The notes under the pieces were generated by a model. That model was not told the DNA's origin. It saw only the letters and a program-made list of their open reading frames with translations, and did no database searches. 48,957 bases of DNA. It comes from Polaribacter sargassicola (GTDB taxonomy: Bacteria; Bacteroidota; Bacteroidia; Flavobacteriales; Flavobacteriaceae). The position numbers and the translations under genes were made by a program. Each line of letters opens with the position of its first letter. Position 1 is the stretch's first letter. The stretch is taken from contig NZ_JAHDAU010000014.1 in NCBI RefSeq assembly GCF_021991835.1, positions 1-48,957 of the forward strand, written 5' to 3'. Positions 25,169 to 35,152 of the stretch are shown here, one piece after another.

Positions 25169-27208
25169 ATGAAAAAACTAACAATAATATTTAAGGCGTT
25201 ACTAATACTTCTTGTAGTTAATGCTTGTACAGATGAAAGAGATTTAGATTTTTTAGAGGCGGTAAAAGCACCAACAAATGTTGCGGCAGCCTATAATATA
25301 GTACAAGATAACTCTGGTTTGGTAACCATTACACCAACGGCAGAAGGAGCCAATTCTTTTGATGTTTATTTTGGTGATGATACAACAGAACCTGTAAATA
25401 TAGAAGCTGGTAATAATGTACAACATACTTATTTAGAGGGGAGTTATACAGTAAAAATAGTTGCCTATAATGCTAAAGGAGATACAACAGAAGCAAATCA
25501 AGAATTGGTTGTTTCTTTTAAAGCACCAGAAAATGTAGTGGTTACTTTAGAAAACAATATTGCTATTTCTAAACAAGTAAATATTATGGCTACTGCAGAT
25601 TATGCAACTACTTATGAGTTTTATTCAGGAGAAACAGATGTAACACAACCTGTTGCAACAGCAAATATTGGCGATGCTATTAGCTATCAGTATGCAAATG
25701 CAGGTACTTATACAATTAATGTTATTGTAAAAGGTGGGGCTATAGAAACAACAGAATATACAGTAGATTTTGAAGTTACAGAGATTTTAGCACCCATTTC
25801 TTCTGCGGGTACACCGCCAACAAGAAGTGCAGAAAATGTAATTTCTATTTTTAGTGATGCTTATACAAACGTGGCAAATACAGATTTCAATCCAAATTGG
25901 GGGCAGCAAACAACCTATACTGCTTTTGATTTAAATGGAGATGCCATGCTACAATATAGCAATTTAAATTACCAAGGTATTCAAATAGGGGCAACGCAAG
26001 ATGTTTCTTCAATGGAGTTTCTTCATTTAGATGTTTGGACAGCAGATGCTACGGAATTAGAAACTTATTTAATAAGTATTGCAAGTGGAGAAAAATTTAT
26101 AAAATCTACTTTAACAAAAGATGCTTGGACAAGTATTAATATTCCAATTTCAGAATTTACAGATCAAGGTTTGTCTGTACAAGACATTCATCAATTTAAG
26201 TTTGTAGGGGCTGGATCTGTATTTATAGACAACCTTTATTTTTACAAAGCACCATCTGGAACCGTATCTACAACTATCGAAGATTTTGAAGGTACAGCAC
26301 CAGTGTTTACAGATTTTGGCAATATAGCACCTATAGAAGTGGTAGATAATCCTAGTGCAACAGGTATCAATACTACAAATAAAGTAGCAAAGTTTGTTAA
26401 AACTTCAAATGCAGAAACTTGGGCAGGTGCATTTTTTGATGTTGCTGCTCCGTTAGACGTGGTTAATAATAACAAAATAACTATTAAAACATGGTCTCCA
26501 AAATCTGGAGCTACAGTAAGATTTAAAATAGAAAATGCTTCAGATAACACGCAATTTGTAGAGGTAGATGCAATAACCACTACCACAAATGCTTGGGAAG
26601 AATTAACTTTTGATATTTCTTCAGCCGTTGCAGGAGTCACTTATAACAGAGTTGTTATTTTCTTCGATTTTGGTAATGTAGGTGATGATGCTGTATATTA
26701 TTACGATGAAATAAATTTAGTAAATGAATCAGCAGGCTCTAGTGCTCCAGTTTTATTTCAAGATTTTGAAGGTACAACACCAGTGTTTACAGATTTTGGA
26801 AATATAGCACCTATAGAAGTGGTAGATAACCCTAACGCAACAGGTGTTAATACCACAAGTAAGGCAGCAAAGTTTGTTAAAACTGCAAATGCAGAAACTT
26901 GGGCAGGTGCATTTTTTGATATTTCTAGCCCTATAGATGTTGTTAATTACAGCAAAGTTGTAGTAAAAACCTATTCTCCAAAATCTGGAGTTACCGTAAG
27001 GTTTAAAATGGAAAATGCAGCAGACGGCGCTCAGTTTGTAGAAGTAGATGCTACAACCTCTAAGGTTAACGAATGGGAAGAGTTAACTTTTGATATATCG
27101 GAAGCAGTAGCCGGAACAACTTACGACAGAATTGTAATTTTCTTTGATTTTGGTAATACAGGTGATGATGCTGTTTATTATTATGATGAATTAGGGGTAA
27201 CTAATTAA
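25169..27208 (+). CDS. surface glycan-binding lipoprotein (SGBP) with duplicated C-terminal module
   Basis: 679 aa, lipobox VVNAC (Cys20) followed by acidic residues. Order: two Ig/PKD-like domains (about 36-120 and 121-205), one beta-sandwich of carbohydrate-binding type ending FIDNLYFYK (about 206-365), then two nearly identical beta-sandwich modules (about 371-530 and 531-679), each starting with FEGTxPVFTDFGN and ending DDAVYYYDE. It lies 11 bp after susD, the usual place for the SusE/F-type accessory binding protein. No catalytic motif is seen. Tandem modules probably raise avidity for long glucan chains (inference). Confidence 0.88.
   Translation: MKKLTIIFKALLILLVVNACTDERDLDFLEAVKAPTNVAAAYNIVQDNSGLVTITPTAEGANSFDVYFGDDTTEPVNIEAGNNVQHTYLEGSYTVKIVAYNAKGDTTEANQELVVSFKAPENVVVTLENNIAISKQVNIMATADYATTYEFYSGETDVTQPVATANIGDAISYQYANAGTYTINVIVKGGAIETTEYTVDFEVTEILAPISSAGTPPTRSAENVISIFSDAYTNVANTDFNPNWGQQTTYTAFDLNGDAMLQYSNLNYQGIQIGATQDVSSMEFLHLDVWTADATELETYLISIASGEKFIKSTLTKDAWTSINIPISEFTDQGLSVQDIHQFKFVGAGSVFIDNLYFYKAPSGTVSTTIEDFEGTAPVFTDFGNIAPIEVVDNPSATGINTTNKVAKFVKTSNAETWAGAFFDVAAPLDVVNNNKITIKTWSPKSGATVRFKIENASDNTQFVEVDAITTTTNAWEELTFDISSAVAGVTYNRVVIFFDFGNVGDDAVYYYDEINLVNESAGSSAPVLFQDFEGTTPVFTDFGNIAPIEVVDNPNATGVNTTSKAAKFVKTANAETWAGAFFDISSPIDVVNYSKVVVKTYSPKSGVTVRFKMENAADGAQFVEVDATTSKVNEWEELTFDISEAVAGTTYDRIVIFFDFGNTGDDAVYYYDELGVTN
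26281..27208 (+). repeat. intragenic tandem duplication, period 480 bp
   Basis: Positions 26281 and 26761 start the same sequence (agattttgaaggtaca), and similarity continues to the end of the gene. The period is exactly 480 bp (160 codons). Differences are mostly single bases, many silent, so the duplication is fairly recent or kept similar by gene conversion. Confidence 0.9.
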
Positions 27209-27227
27209 TAAATAAAGATTTAATATT

Positions 27228-28913
27228 ATGAAAAAAAATAAAAATATTTATATCGTATTGTTTTCTTTACTGGCAGTTTTTTATGGTTGTCAAGAAAATG
27301 AATATGAAGTGGGTGATTTAGTAGCGCCTTCTAACATTCTTATTTCGGCAGAAGTAGTTGGGGTAGATGATGATAATCTTTATGGTGATGGTACAGGTGT
27401 GGTTAATTTTACAGTAACGGCAGACAATGCATCATCTTATGTGTATTACTTTGATGGAGTAGCAGAAGTTTCACCTTCTGGGGTATTAACCAAAAGGTTT
27501 TCTAAAGTAGGTGTAAACGTTTATACTGTGGTGATAAAAGCCAATGGTACAGGTGGCGTATCTTCAACAGAAACCATAGATGTAGAGGTGTTTAGTTCTT
27601 TTTCTGATGTAGATGCAGAAAATTTATTAAGCGGTACAAATATAGGAGATAGCAAAAAATGGTACTGGCAAGCAGATAAAAGTTTACACGTTGGTTTAGG
27701 TCCGGTTACAGATGATTATGGAAATGGAGAGTTTGCTTATGAGGCTTGGTGGAGTGGTATACAAGCTTGGGATGATGAAAAAAGCTGTATGTATGATAAC
27801 GAGTTTGTTTTTACAAGAACAGCTTCTGGTATTACTTTTGAGCAAACAGTAGGGCCTGCTTTTGTGCCAGGTACGTATGCTGGTGTTTTAGGTGTTGGTG
27901 GAGACCAATGTCATGATGAAACAGTGGTAACTTCAATGTTTGGTGTTAAAAGTGTGTCTTTTTCACCTTCAACTTCTAAAGCAGCATTAGAAGGAACTTA
28001 TAACAACGAGTCTTATAGAGGTACTACTTTTCAAATTTCAGAAGGTGGTTTTATGGGATGGTATGTAGGTGCAAGTACTTATGATATTATTTCTGTTACT
28101 AATGATGAATTAATTGTAAGAATCATAGAAGATCCTGCTTCTGGTAGTGGTGCTGCTTGGTATCATAAATTTACTTCTACAAAACCTGTAGAGGGAGAAG
28201 GCGATCTAGATTCTGCATACAATACATTAGTTTGGGAAGATGATTTTAATACTGATGGTGCGCCAGATGCTGCAAATTGGACTTATGATTTAGGTACAGG
28301 TAGCAATGGTTGGGGCAACGGAGAAGCACAAACTTATACAGATGCTTCAGAAAATGTAAGAGTAGAAAATGGTTCTTTAATTATCACTGCAAAAGCAGAT
28401 GGTAACGGAGGGTATACTTCTGCGAGATTAAAATCGCAAGGATTGTTCAAATTTACTTATGGTAGAGTAGAAGTAAGCGCAAAATTACCTGCTTCTGCAG
28501 GTACTTGGCCAGCCATTTGGATGTTAGGATCTAACAATCCGGTTGTAGGTTGGCCTGCTTGTGGAGAAATAGACATTATGGAGCAAACGGGTAGTGCTAA
28601 AAATACAGTATTAGGTACTACACATTGGTTTGATGTAGCTTCTAATGCAGCTGCTAGTTACGGTACAACTACAGAGGTTACCAATGCTTCTTCCGAGTTT
28701 CATTTGTATTCATTAGAATGGTCAGAAACGTCTTTAAAAATTTATTTAGATGGAGTAATGTATTACGAAATAGCAAATAACGAAACATTGCCTTTTAATG
28801 AAGATTTCTTCTTGATATTAAATGTAGCTATGGGCGGAACCTTAGGAGGAGATATACCAGATACATTTACAGAAGATACTATGGAGATTGATTACGTAAG
28901 AGTTTATCAATAA
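27228..28913 (+). CDS. GH16 beta-glucanase lipoprotein (laminarinase-like)
   Basis: 561 aa. The lipobox is VFYGC (Cys21). An Ig/PKD-like domain (about 36-125) and a second beta-rich domain of unknown type (about 130-305, with WYWQADKSLHVGLGP) precede the GH16 catalytic domain (about 315-561). The catalytic motif GEIDIMEQ gives nucleophile Glu447, Asp449 and acid/base Glu452. WPAIWMLG and GWGNGEAQTYT are typical of the laminarinase/lichenase subgroup. It probably acts at the cell surface as the first endo-cutter of beta-1,3-glucan. A hairpin follows the gene, possibly lowering expression of the genes beyond. Confidence 0.93.
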   Translation: MKKNKNIYIVLFSLLAVFYGCQENEYEVGDLVAPSNILISAEVVGVDDDNLYGDGTGVVNFTVTADNASSYVYYFDGVAEVSPSGVLTKRFSKVGVNVYTVVIKANGTGGVSSTETIDVEVFSSFSDVDAENLLSGTNIGDSKKWYWQADKSLHVGLGPVTDDYGNGEFAYEAWWSGIQAWDDEKSCMYDNEFVFTRTASGITFEQTVGPAFVPGTYAGVLGVGGDQCHDETVVTSMFGVKSVSFSPSTSKAALEGTYNNESYRGTTFQISEGGFMGWYVGASTYDIISVTNDELIVRIIEDPASGSGAAWYHKFTSTKPVEGEGDLDSAYNTLVWEDDFNTDGAPDAANWTYDLGTGSNGWGNGEAQTYTDASENVRVENGSLIITAKADGNGGYTSARLKSQGLFKFTYGRVEVSAKLPASAGTWPAIWMLGSNNPVVGWPACGEIDIMEQTGSAKNTVLGTTHWFDVASNAAASYGTTTEVTNASSEFHLYSLEWSETSLKIYLDGVMYYEIANNETLPFNEDFFLILNVAMGGTLGGDIPDTFTEDTMEIDYVRVYQ

Positions 28914-28934
28914 AAATAAAATTGTTGATTGTTT

Positions 28935-28971
28935 AGATAGGGTCAGTTTTACATGGCTGATCTTATCTTTT
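28935..28971 (+). terminator. intra-operon hairpin (weak terminator or processing site)
   Basis: AGATAGGGTCAG (28935-28946) pairs with CTGATCTTATCT (28957-28968), 12 pairs with two G-T wobbles and a 10-nt loop, then only a short T-run. It lies in the 81-bp gap between the GH16 and GH-A genes. Confidence 0.5.
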
Positions 28972-28994
28972 AATAACAACCCAAAAGTTTAATT

Positions 28995-30293
28995 ATGAAA
29001 CCCATCTTAATACCTATTTTTCTCTTTCTGTTCGCATTACAATCTTGTGCGCAAAAAGAAGACAATGTTGTTGTTGTAAATAATGCAGAAGGCAGCAAAC
29101 TGGTTGTAAATGGTAAAGATTTTATTGTAAACGGTATGAATTGGGATTATTTTCCGATAGGAACCAATTTTACATATAGTTTATGGAGCCAATCGGATGC
29201 TTTTATTAAAAAAGCATTAGACTCAGAAATGTCTTTATTAAAAGAAATGGGGGTAAATGCAATTCGTGTTTACAGTGGCATTCAGCCCAAATGGATTACA
29301 TACATCTATAAAGAATATGGCATTTATACCATGTTAAATCATCCTTTTGGTAGGTATGGATATTCTTTTAAAGGAGATTGGGTAAAGGTTACTGATTATG
29401 CAGATGTTCATGCACAACAAGTTTTATTAGAAGAAATAACCTTATTGGCTACAAAATACAAAAACACGCCCGGTTTGTTATTGTACCTTTTAGGAAATGA
29501 GAACAATTATGGACTCTTTTGGGCGGGTTCCGAAACAGAAGATTTTCCAGAAGATGAAGCAGAAAAGAAAAAAATAGGAGAAACGAGAGGTAGAGCCTTG
29601 TATCAATTGTTTAACAAAGCAGCGGTTAAGATAAAAAGTATCGATAAAAACCATCCTGTAGCCATTTGTAACGGAGATCTAATGTACTTAGATCTGATTG
29701 CAGAAGAATGCAAAGACATCGATGTTTTTGGAACCAATATGTACAGAGGAGTTTCTTTTACGGATGCCTTTAAAAAAGTAAAAACAGTATTAAACAAACC
29801 GCTTCTTTTTACAGAATTTGGTTCGGATGCATTTAATGCCCTTACAGAAAAAGAAGATCAAAAAATGCAAGCTTTTTATTTACTTAAAAACTGGCAAGAG
29901 ATTTATACAAATATTGCAGGTTTGGGTAAAGCATCTAATGCAATTGGTGGTTTTACGTTTCAGTTTAGTGATGGTTGGTGGAAATTTGGGCAGACCATTA
30001 ATTTAGAAAAACACGATAAAAATGCGTCTTGGGCTACCGATGCTTATGCTTTTGATTATAAAACCGGTCGTAATAATATGAATGAGGAATGGTTTGGTAT
30101 CTGTGCAAAAGGAGCTACAGATGCGCAAGGTTTTTACACCTTACAGCCCAGAGCAGCATATTATGTATTAAAGGAAGCGCATCAATTAAACCCTTACCAA
30201 AAAGAAATGAGTTCTCATTTAATCAATCAACATTTTGATAAAATTAAAATAGAAGAAGCCATTTCTAAAGTAACAAGCAACCAAAAAGAATAG
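28995..30293 (+). CDS. clan GH-A glycoside hydrolase lipoprotein, family not settled
   Basis: 432 aa, lipobox LQSC (Cys18). A (beta/alpha)8 fold is suggested by VNAIRVYSGIQPKWI early, LLGNENNYGLFW with probable acid/base Glu169 after strand 4, and LLFTEFGSDAFN with probable nucleophile Glu274 after strand 7. The 105-residue spacing and the NE dipeptide fit clan GH-A retaining enzymes. It resembles TIM barrels of GH2/GH5 type and may belong to GH158-like beta-1,3-glucanases, but I cannot assign it. The position between the GH16 and GH149 genes suggests a role in beta-1,3-glucan breakdown in the periplasm or at the surface. Confidence 0.75.
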   Translation: MKPILIPIFLFLFALQSCAQKEDNVVVVNNAEGSKLVVNGKDFIVNGMNWDYFPIGTNFTYSLWSQSDAFIKKALDSEMSLLKEMGVNAIRVYSGIQPKWITYIYKEYGIYTMLNHPFGRYGYSFKGDWVKVTDYADVHAQQVLLEEITLLATKYKNTPGLLLYLLGNENNYGLFWAGSETEDFPEDEAEKKKIGETRGRALYQLFNKAAVKIKSIDKNHPVAICNGDLMYLDLIAEECKDIDVFGTNMYRGVSFTDAFKKVKTVLNKPLLFTEFGSDAFNALTEKEDQKMQAFYLLKNWQEIYTNIAGLGKASNAIGGFTFQFSDGWWKFGQTINLEKHDKNASWATDAYAFDYKTGRNNMNEEWFGICAKGATDAQGFYTLQPRAAYYVLKEAHQLNPYQKEMSSHLINQHFDKIKIEEAISKVTSNQKE

Positions 30294-30371
30294 AATATTT
30301 AAAAATATTCACAAGAAATAAAATACAAATAGAACCTCTTTTAAAACAAAGTAGAGGTTAAAAAAATAATT

Positions 30372-33300
30372 TTGATGACAAAAAAGACTATTTTTTTAGG
30401 AGAAAACAAAGCCAATTTTCAAACTCATAAAGTAAAAGGAGAAATGATAAACTTCGATAATGAGGTTTATTATAAAATTGCAAATAGTAACGAAATGAGA
30501 CCTTTTTTTATGAGTATTGTTTCAGACTCTAATCATTGGATGTTTATTTCTAGCAACGGAGGTTTAACAGCAGGTAGAAAAAATAGCGAACATTCTCTGT
30601 TCCCTTATTATACAGATGATAAAATTACAGAATCTGCAGACACAACAGGGAGCAAATCTATTTTTCAGGTTCATAAAAACGGAAAAATTTATTTATGGGA
30701 GCCTTTTTCTAAAAGACAGATTGGGTTGTATCAAACAAAACAAAACTTGTATAAAAACAGTTTTGGTAATAAGGTGATTTTTGAAGAAATTAATGAAGAT
30801 TTAGAAATCACTTTTAGATATCAATGGAGTTCTTCAGATCAATTTGGGTTTGTAAAAAAATCGACTTTAGTAAACAATTCATCAGAAAAAATAGAGGTTA
30901 CACTTTTAGATGGTTTGCAAAATATCATTCCTTCAGATGTAACTACAGATCTGCAAAACTCTTATAGTAATTTGGTGGATGCTTATAAAAAGAGCGAATT
31001 ACAAAAAGAGGTTGGTTTGGGTATTTACGCATTAAGTGCCATTATTGTTGATAAAGCAGAACCAAGTGAGGCGCTAAAAGCCAATATTGTGTGGTCTTTA
31101 GGGATTGAAAATCCTACTTATTTATTGTCTTCTTTGCAGTTAGATGCTTTTAGAAGAGGCCAAGAGATTGTACAAGAAGAAGATATAAAAGCAGAAAAAG
31201 GAGCTTATTTTATAAGTACAACGCTAACTTTAGATGCAGGCAAAACCAAAGAATGGTATTTTATCGCCAATGTCAATCAAACCATAAATACAATTCAATC
31301 TCTTTCTAGTGCCATTAAAAAGGAAGAGAATCTCCTAGAAAATATTCAAAAAGACATTCAGTTGGGTACTAAAAACTTAATTGCTTTAACAGGTGCGGCA
31401 GATGGTGTGCAGTTGTCTAATGATGCTTTGGTAAATACAAGACATTTTGCCAATACGCTTTTTAATATTATGCGTGGTGGTACTTTTGATGATGATTATA
31501 ATATTGAAAAAGAAGATTTTACAAAGTATATAGCAGCGGCAAATAAAGAGGTATACAAACATAAAGTAAGTGTTTTAGAAAGTTTGCCAACGGTTTTTAC
31601 ATTAAAAACTATTTTAGAAATAGCAGAAAAAGATGAAGATAAAAACTTTAAAAGACTGTGTTTTGAGTATTTACCATTAAAGTTTAGTAGAAGACACGGA
31701 GATCCTAGTAGACCTTGGAACAAGTTTTCTATCAACACAAAAAATGAAAATGATGGTTCTAAAATTTTGGATTATGAAGGAAATTGGCGAGACATTTTTC
31801 AGAATTGGGAAACGCTAGCACATGCTTATCCTGCTTTTATAGAAAGCATGATTCATAAATTTTTAAACGCAACTACTTTTGATGGTTACAATCCGTATAG
31901 AGTAACCAAAGGAGGTTTTGATTGGGAAATTATCGAAGAAAACGATCCTTGGTCTTATATTGGTTATTGGGGAGATCATCAGATTATCTATTTGCTAAAG
32001 TTTTTAGAATTTATAGAAAAGCATTATCCAAATCAATTAGAAAAACGTTTTTCAGAAGCCGTTTTTGTCTATGCCAATGTGCCTTATAAAATTAAAGATT
32101 ATAAGAGTATTTTAAAGAATCCGAAAGATACCATAGATTTTGATTTTGATGCACAAACAGAGATAGAGCAAAAAAGAAAGCTTTTAGGTGTAGATGGCGC
32201 TTTATTAAGTAATAAAGAAAACGTTATTTACAAAGTAAATTTAATAGAAAAGTTATTGGCAACGGTATTGGCCAAAGTAGCTAACTTTATTCCTGAAGGT
32301 GGTATTTGGATGAATACACAGCGACCAGAATGGAACGACGCCAACAATGCGTTGGTGGGGAATGGAGTTTCTATGGTGACCTTAAATTACCTAAACCGAT
32401 TTATCAACTTTTTTGAGAATTTAATCGAAAAGTCAACTACAGATGAGGTGGTTATTTCTTCGGAATTGGCAATCTTTTTTAATGAGGTGGTTGCTACTTT
32501 TCATCAACATAAAAACATTCTTTCTGGTAAAGTATCAGATCTAGATAGAAAAAAAGTGTTAGACGGGTTGGGAGAAGCTGCGAGTAAGTTTAGAATCGTA
32601 ATTTATGAAAACGGATTTTCTGGTGATAAAAGCACGCTTAAAAAAGAAGATCTTTTAAACTTTTTTAGTCTTACAAAACAGTATTTAGAACATACGATTA
32701 AAGCAAACAAACGTACCGATAATTTGTACCATGCTTATAATTTAATGACGATAAAAAACGATCAGGAAATCGCTATTTCTTACCTGTCAGAAATGTTAGA
32801 GGGGCAAGTTGCGGTTTTAAGCGCTGGTTATTTATCTCCAAAAGAAACTTTAAAAGTTTTGGATGGTATGAAAGATAGTGCCTTGTTTAGAGAAGATCAA
32901 TACAGTTATATTTTATATCCAAATAAAAATTTACCTCGTTTCGATCAAAAGAATGTCATTCCGAAAGCTTCAGTAGAAAGTTCGGAGTTGTTATTAAAAT
33001 TGTTGGGCGATAAGAATAACCAAATTATTACAAAAGATGTTTTAGGTAAGTTTCATTTTAATGCCAACTTTAACAATGCAAACAAGTTGGCAGAAGCATT
33101 AACGGGCTTACCAAAAAGATATACCGAATTGGTTGAAAAAGAAACCGATTTGTTGTTAACTATTTTCGAAGAAGTTTTTAATCATAAAGCATTTACAGGA
33201 CGTTCGGGTACTTTCTTTGGTTACGAAGGTTTAGGGTCTATTTACTGGCACATGGTTTCTAAATTACTGTTAGCAGTACAAGAAAATTGTTTATTAGCCA

Positions 33301-33833
33301 TTGCCAATCAAGAAGACGGGGCTTTAATAGGTCAATTATTAGATCATTATTATGAAATACAAGCCGGTATTGGCGTGCACAAATCTCCAGAATTGTATGG
33401 TGCTTTTCCAACCGATCCGTATTCGCACACACCAGGAGGTAAAGGAGCGCAACAACCCGGTATGACAGGGCAGGTAAAAGAAGATGTGTTAAGTAGAATT
33501 GGCGAGTTGGGTGTTTTTGTAAAAGAAGGCAAAATTTATTTCAATCCAAGATTATTACAAGCAAGTGAGTTTGTAAGTGAGCCTAAAGTATTTGCCTATA
33601 CCAATATCCAAAAAGAAGCTAAAACAATTCATTTAGCCAAAGGTTCGCTTTGTTTTACCTACTGTCAAGTACCGATAGTTTATAAAAATACGGATAAAAA
33701 TAGCGTAAGCATCTTTTTTGTCAATGGAGAAGTCGTTGCATCAGAAAATTTAATTCTAGATAAAAGTGTTTCAAATATGATGTTTGAAAGAACAGGAGAA
33801 ATAGATCGAATAGAAGTTTCTGTAACGATATAA
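30372..33833 (+). CDS. beta-1,3-oligoglucan phosphorylase (GH149-like)
   Basis: 1153 aa, no signal peptide, cytoplasmic. The layout is that of GH94-related inverting phosphorylases: an N-terminal beta-sandwich (about 1-330, ending in an ETL-type linker helix), then an (alpha/alpha)6 barrel and long C-terminal insertions. NWRDIFQNWE (about 471-480) matches the substrate-binding WRD motif, and EWNDANNALVGNG (about 653-665) holds a WND whose Asp656 aligns with the general acid of cellobiose phosphorylases. GH149 and GH161 enzymes share this length; GH149 is known to lie beside GH16, GH17 and GH30 genes in Gram-negative bacteria. Products would be alpha-glucose 1-phosphate and a shortened oligosaccharide. 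Family number by length, motifs and context; medium-high confidence. Confidence 0.8.
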   Translation: MMTKKTIFLGENKANFQTHKVKGEMINFDNEVYYKIANSNEMRPFFMSIVSDSNHWMFISSNGGLTAGRKNSEHSLFPYYTDDKITESADTTGSKSIFQVHKNGKIYLWEPFSKRQIGLYQTKQNLYKNSFGNKVIFEEINEDLEITFRYQWSSSDQFGFVKKSTLVNNSSEKIEVTLLDGLQNIIPSDVTTDLQNSYSNLVDAYKKSELQKEVGLGIYALSAIIVDKAEPSEALKANIVWSLGIENPTYLLSSLQLDAFRRGQEIVQEEDIKAEKGAYFISTTLTLDAGKTKEWYFIANVNQTINTIQSLSSAIKKEENLLENIQKDIQLGTKNLIALTGAADGVQLSNDALVNTRHFANTLFNIMRGGTFDDDYNIEKEDFTKYIAAANKEVYKHKVSVLESLPTVFTLKTILEIAEKDEDKNFKRLCFEYLPLKFSRRHGDPSRPWNKFSINTKNENDGSKILDYEGNWRDIFQNWETLAHAYPAFIESMIHKFLNATTFDGYNPYRVTKGGFDWEIIEENDPWSYIGYWGDHQIIYLLKFLEFIEKHYPNQLEKRFSEAVFVYANVPYKIKDYKSILKNPKDTIDFDFDAQTEIEQKRKLLGVDGALLSNKENVIYKVNLIEKLLATVLAKVANFIPEGGIWMNTQRPEWNDANNALVGNGVSMVTLNYLNRFINFFENLIEKSTTDEVVISSELAIFFNEVVATFHQHKNILSGKVSDLDRKKVLDGLGEAASKFRIVIYENGFSGDKSTLKKEDLLNFFSLTKQYLEHTIKANKRTDNLYHAYNLMTIKNDQEIAISYLSEMLEGQVAVLSAGYLSPKETLKVLDGMKDSALFREDQYSYILYPNKNLPRFDQKNVIPKASVESSELLLKLLGDKNNQIITKDVLGKFHFNANFNNANKLAEALTGLPKRYTELVEKETDLLLTIFEEVFNHKAFTGRSGTFFGYEGLGSIYWHMVSKLLLAVQENCLLAIANQEDGALIGQLLDHYYEIQAGIGVHKSPELYGAFPTDPYSHTPGGKGAQQPGMTGQVKEDVLSRIGELGVFVKEGKIYFNPRLLQASEFVSEPKVFAYTNIQKEAKTIHLAKGSLCFTYCQVPIVYKNTDKNSVSIFFVNGEVVASENLILDKSVSNMMFERTGEIDRIEVSVTI

Positions 33834-33846
33834 ATACATAAAAAAA

Positions 33847-35142
33847 ATGACCATTCGTTTTCTTAAATACTTGTTTTTTAGTTTGCTGTTGCTTCTTGTT
33901 TTTGCTTGTGATAAAAATACATCATCAAAGCAAGTGCATCTAAAAGAAGCACTTAAAAAAGAGGTAACTGCAGCAGATATTTTAGGAAACCCAAAGTATT
34001 TGGCCATTTCTTATGGTGGTTATAGAGAAAAATCTAGAGAAGATCATCAACCTACAATTCCGCAATTAAAAGAAGATTTAAAGTTGATGCATGCCATGGG
34101 CATTCGGGTGTTAAGAACGTACAATGTACAACCCAAATTACCACATGCGGCTAATGTTTTAGAAGCCATCAGTCAGTTGAAAAAAGAGGATGCCAATTTT
34201 GAAATGTATGTTATGCTAGGGGGTTGGATTGATTGTTTAAACGCTTGGTCAGACAAAGAACCGAATCACAATATAGAGAGTCCCCAAAATGCAGAGGAAG
34301 TTGCCCGAGCAATTATTTTAGCAAATAAATACCCTCAAATAGTTAAAGTAATTGCCGTGGGTAATGAGGCTATGGTAAAATGGGCAACGAGTTATTATGT
34401 ACAACCTGCTGTTATTTTAAAATGGGTAAATCACCTTCAAAATTTAAAAGAATCAGGTAAGTTGTCTAAAGATGTTTGGATTACAAGTTCAGATGATTAC
34501 AGTTCTTGGGGAGGCGGAGACGCTGTGTATCACACCCAAGATTTAGAAAAACTGATAAAAGCAGTAGATTATGTTTCTATGCATACGTATCCTTATCACA
34601 ATACGCATTACAATCCAACATTTTGGAAAGTACCCGTAGAAGAACAAGAGCTCTCTAATCTAGAAAAAATAGACCGTGCCATGTTGCGTGCGCTTCAATT
34701 TGCTAAAAAACAATACAAAGACGTGGTTAAATATGTAAAAAGCATCGATAGTACCAAGGCGGTACATATTGGAGAAACCGGTTGGGCTACTGTTTCTAAT
34801 GGACATTATGGGGCAAATGGCTCTAGAGCAACCGATGAGTACAAGCAAGCTTTGTATTATTCGCATTTAAGAGCATGGACAAACAAAGAAAGAATTTCAT
34901 GTTTTTATTTTGAGGCTTTTGATGAACAATGGAAAGATGCTGAAAACGAACAAGGTTCAGAAAATCATTTTGGCTTGTTTACACTAAAAGGCGAAGCAAA
35001 ATATGCGCTTTGGCCTTTGGTAGATGCCGGAGTTTTTAAAGGACTTACAAGAAACGGAATGCCTATTAAAAAAACATATCAAGGAGATAAAAAAACATTA
35101 TTAAAAGAGGTTTTAGTACCCAATACAACTTATAACAGATAA
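33847..35142 (+). CDS. GH17 beta-1,3-glucanase lipoprotein
   Basis: 431 aa, lipobox VFAC (Cys21). The TIM barrel starts with YLAISYGGYREKSRE. The acid/base is Glu174 in AVGNEAMVKWA and the nucleophile Glu310 in HIGETGWATVS, both standard for GH17. Flavobacterial GH17 enzymes cut unbranched beta-1,3-glucan oligosaccharides, complementing a GH16 that handles longer or branched chains. It starts 13 bp after the phosphorylase gene, in the same operon. Confidence 0.92.
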   Translation: MTIRFLKYLFFSLLLLLVFACDKNTSSKQVHLKEALKKEVTAADILGNPKYLAISYGGYREKSREDHQPTIPQLKEDLKLMHAMGIRVLRTYNVQPKLPHAANVLEAISQLKKEDANFEMYVMLGGWIDCLNAWSDKEPNHNIESPQNAEEVARAIILANKYPQIVKVIAVGNEAMVKWATSYYVQPAVILKWVNHLQNLKESGKLSKDVWITSSDDYSSWGGGDAVYHTQDLEKLIKAVDYVSMHTYPYHNTHYNPTFWKVPVEEQELSNLEKIDRAMLRALQFAKKQYKDVVKYVKSIDSTKAVHIGETGWATVSNGHYGANGSRATDEYKQALYYSHLRAWTNKERISCFYFEAFDEQWKDAENEQGSENHFGLFTLKGEAKYALWPLVDAGVFKGLTRNGMPIKKTYQGDKKTLLKEVLVPNTTYNR

Positions 35143-35152
35143 ATAAATACCT

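Noticed and set aside
26242..26640. 132-codon antisense frame within the SGBP gene
   Set aside because: Shadow of a well-supported gene on the other strand, low in expected protein features.
30311..30371. AACCTCT/AGAGGTT hairpin before the GH149 gene, considered as terminator
   Set aside because: The arms are only 7 bp and are followed by A-rich, not T-rich, sequence on the coding strand.
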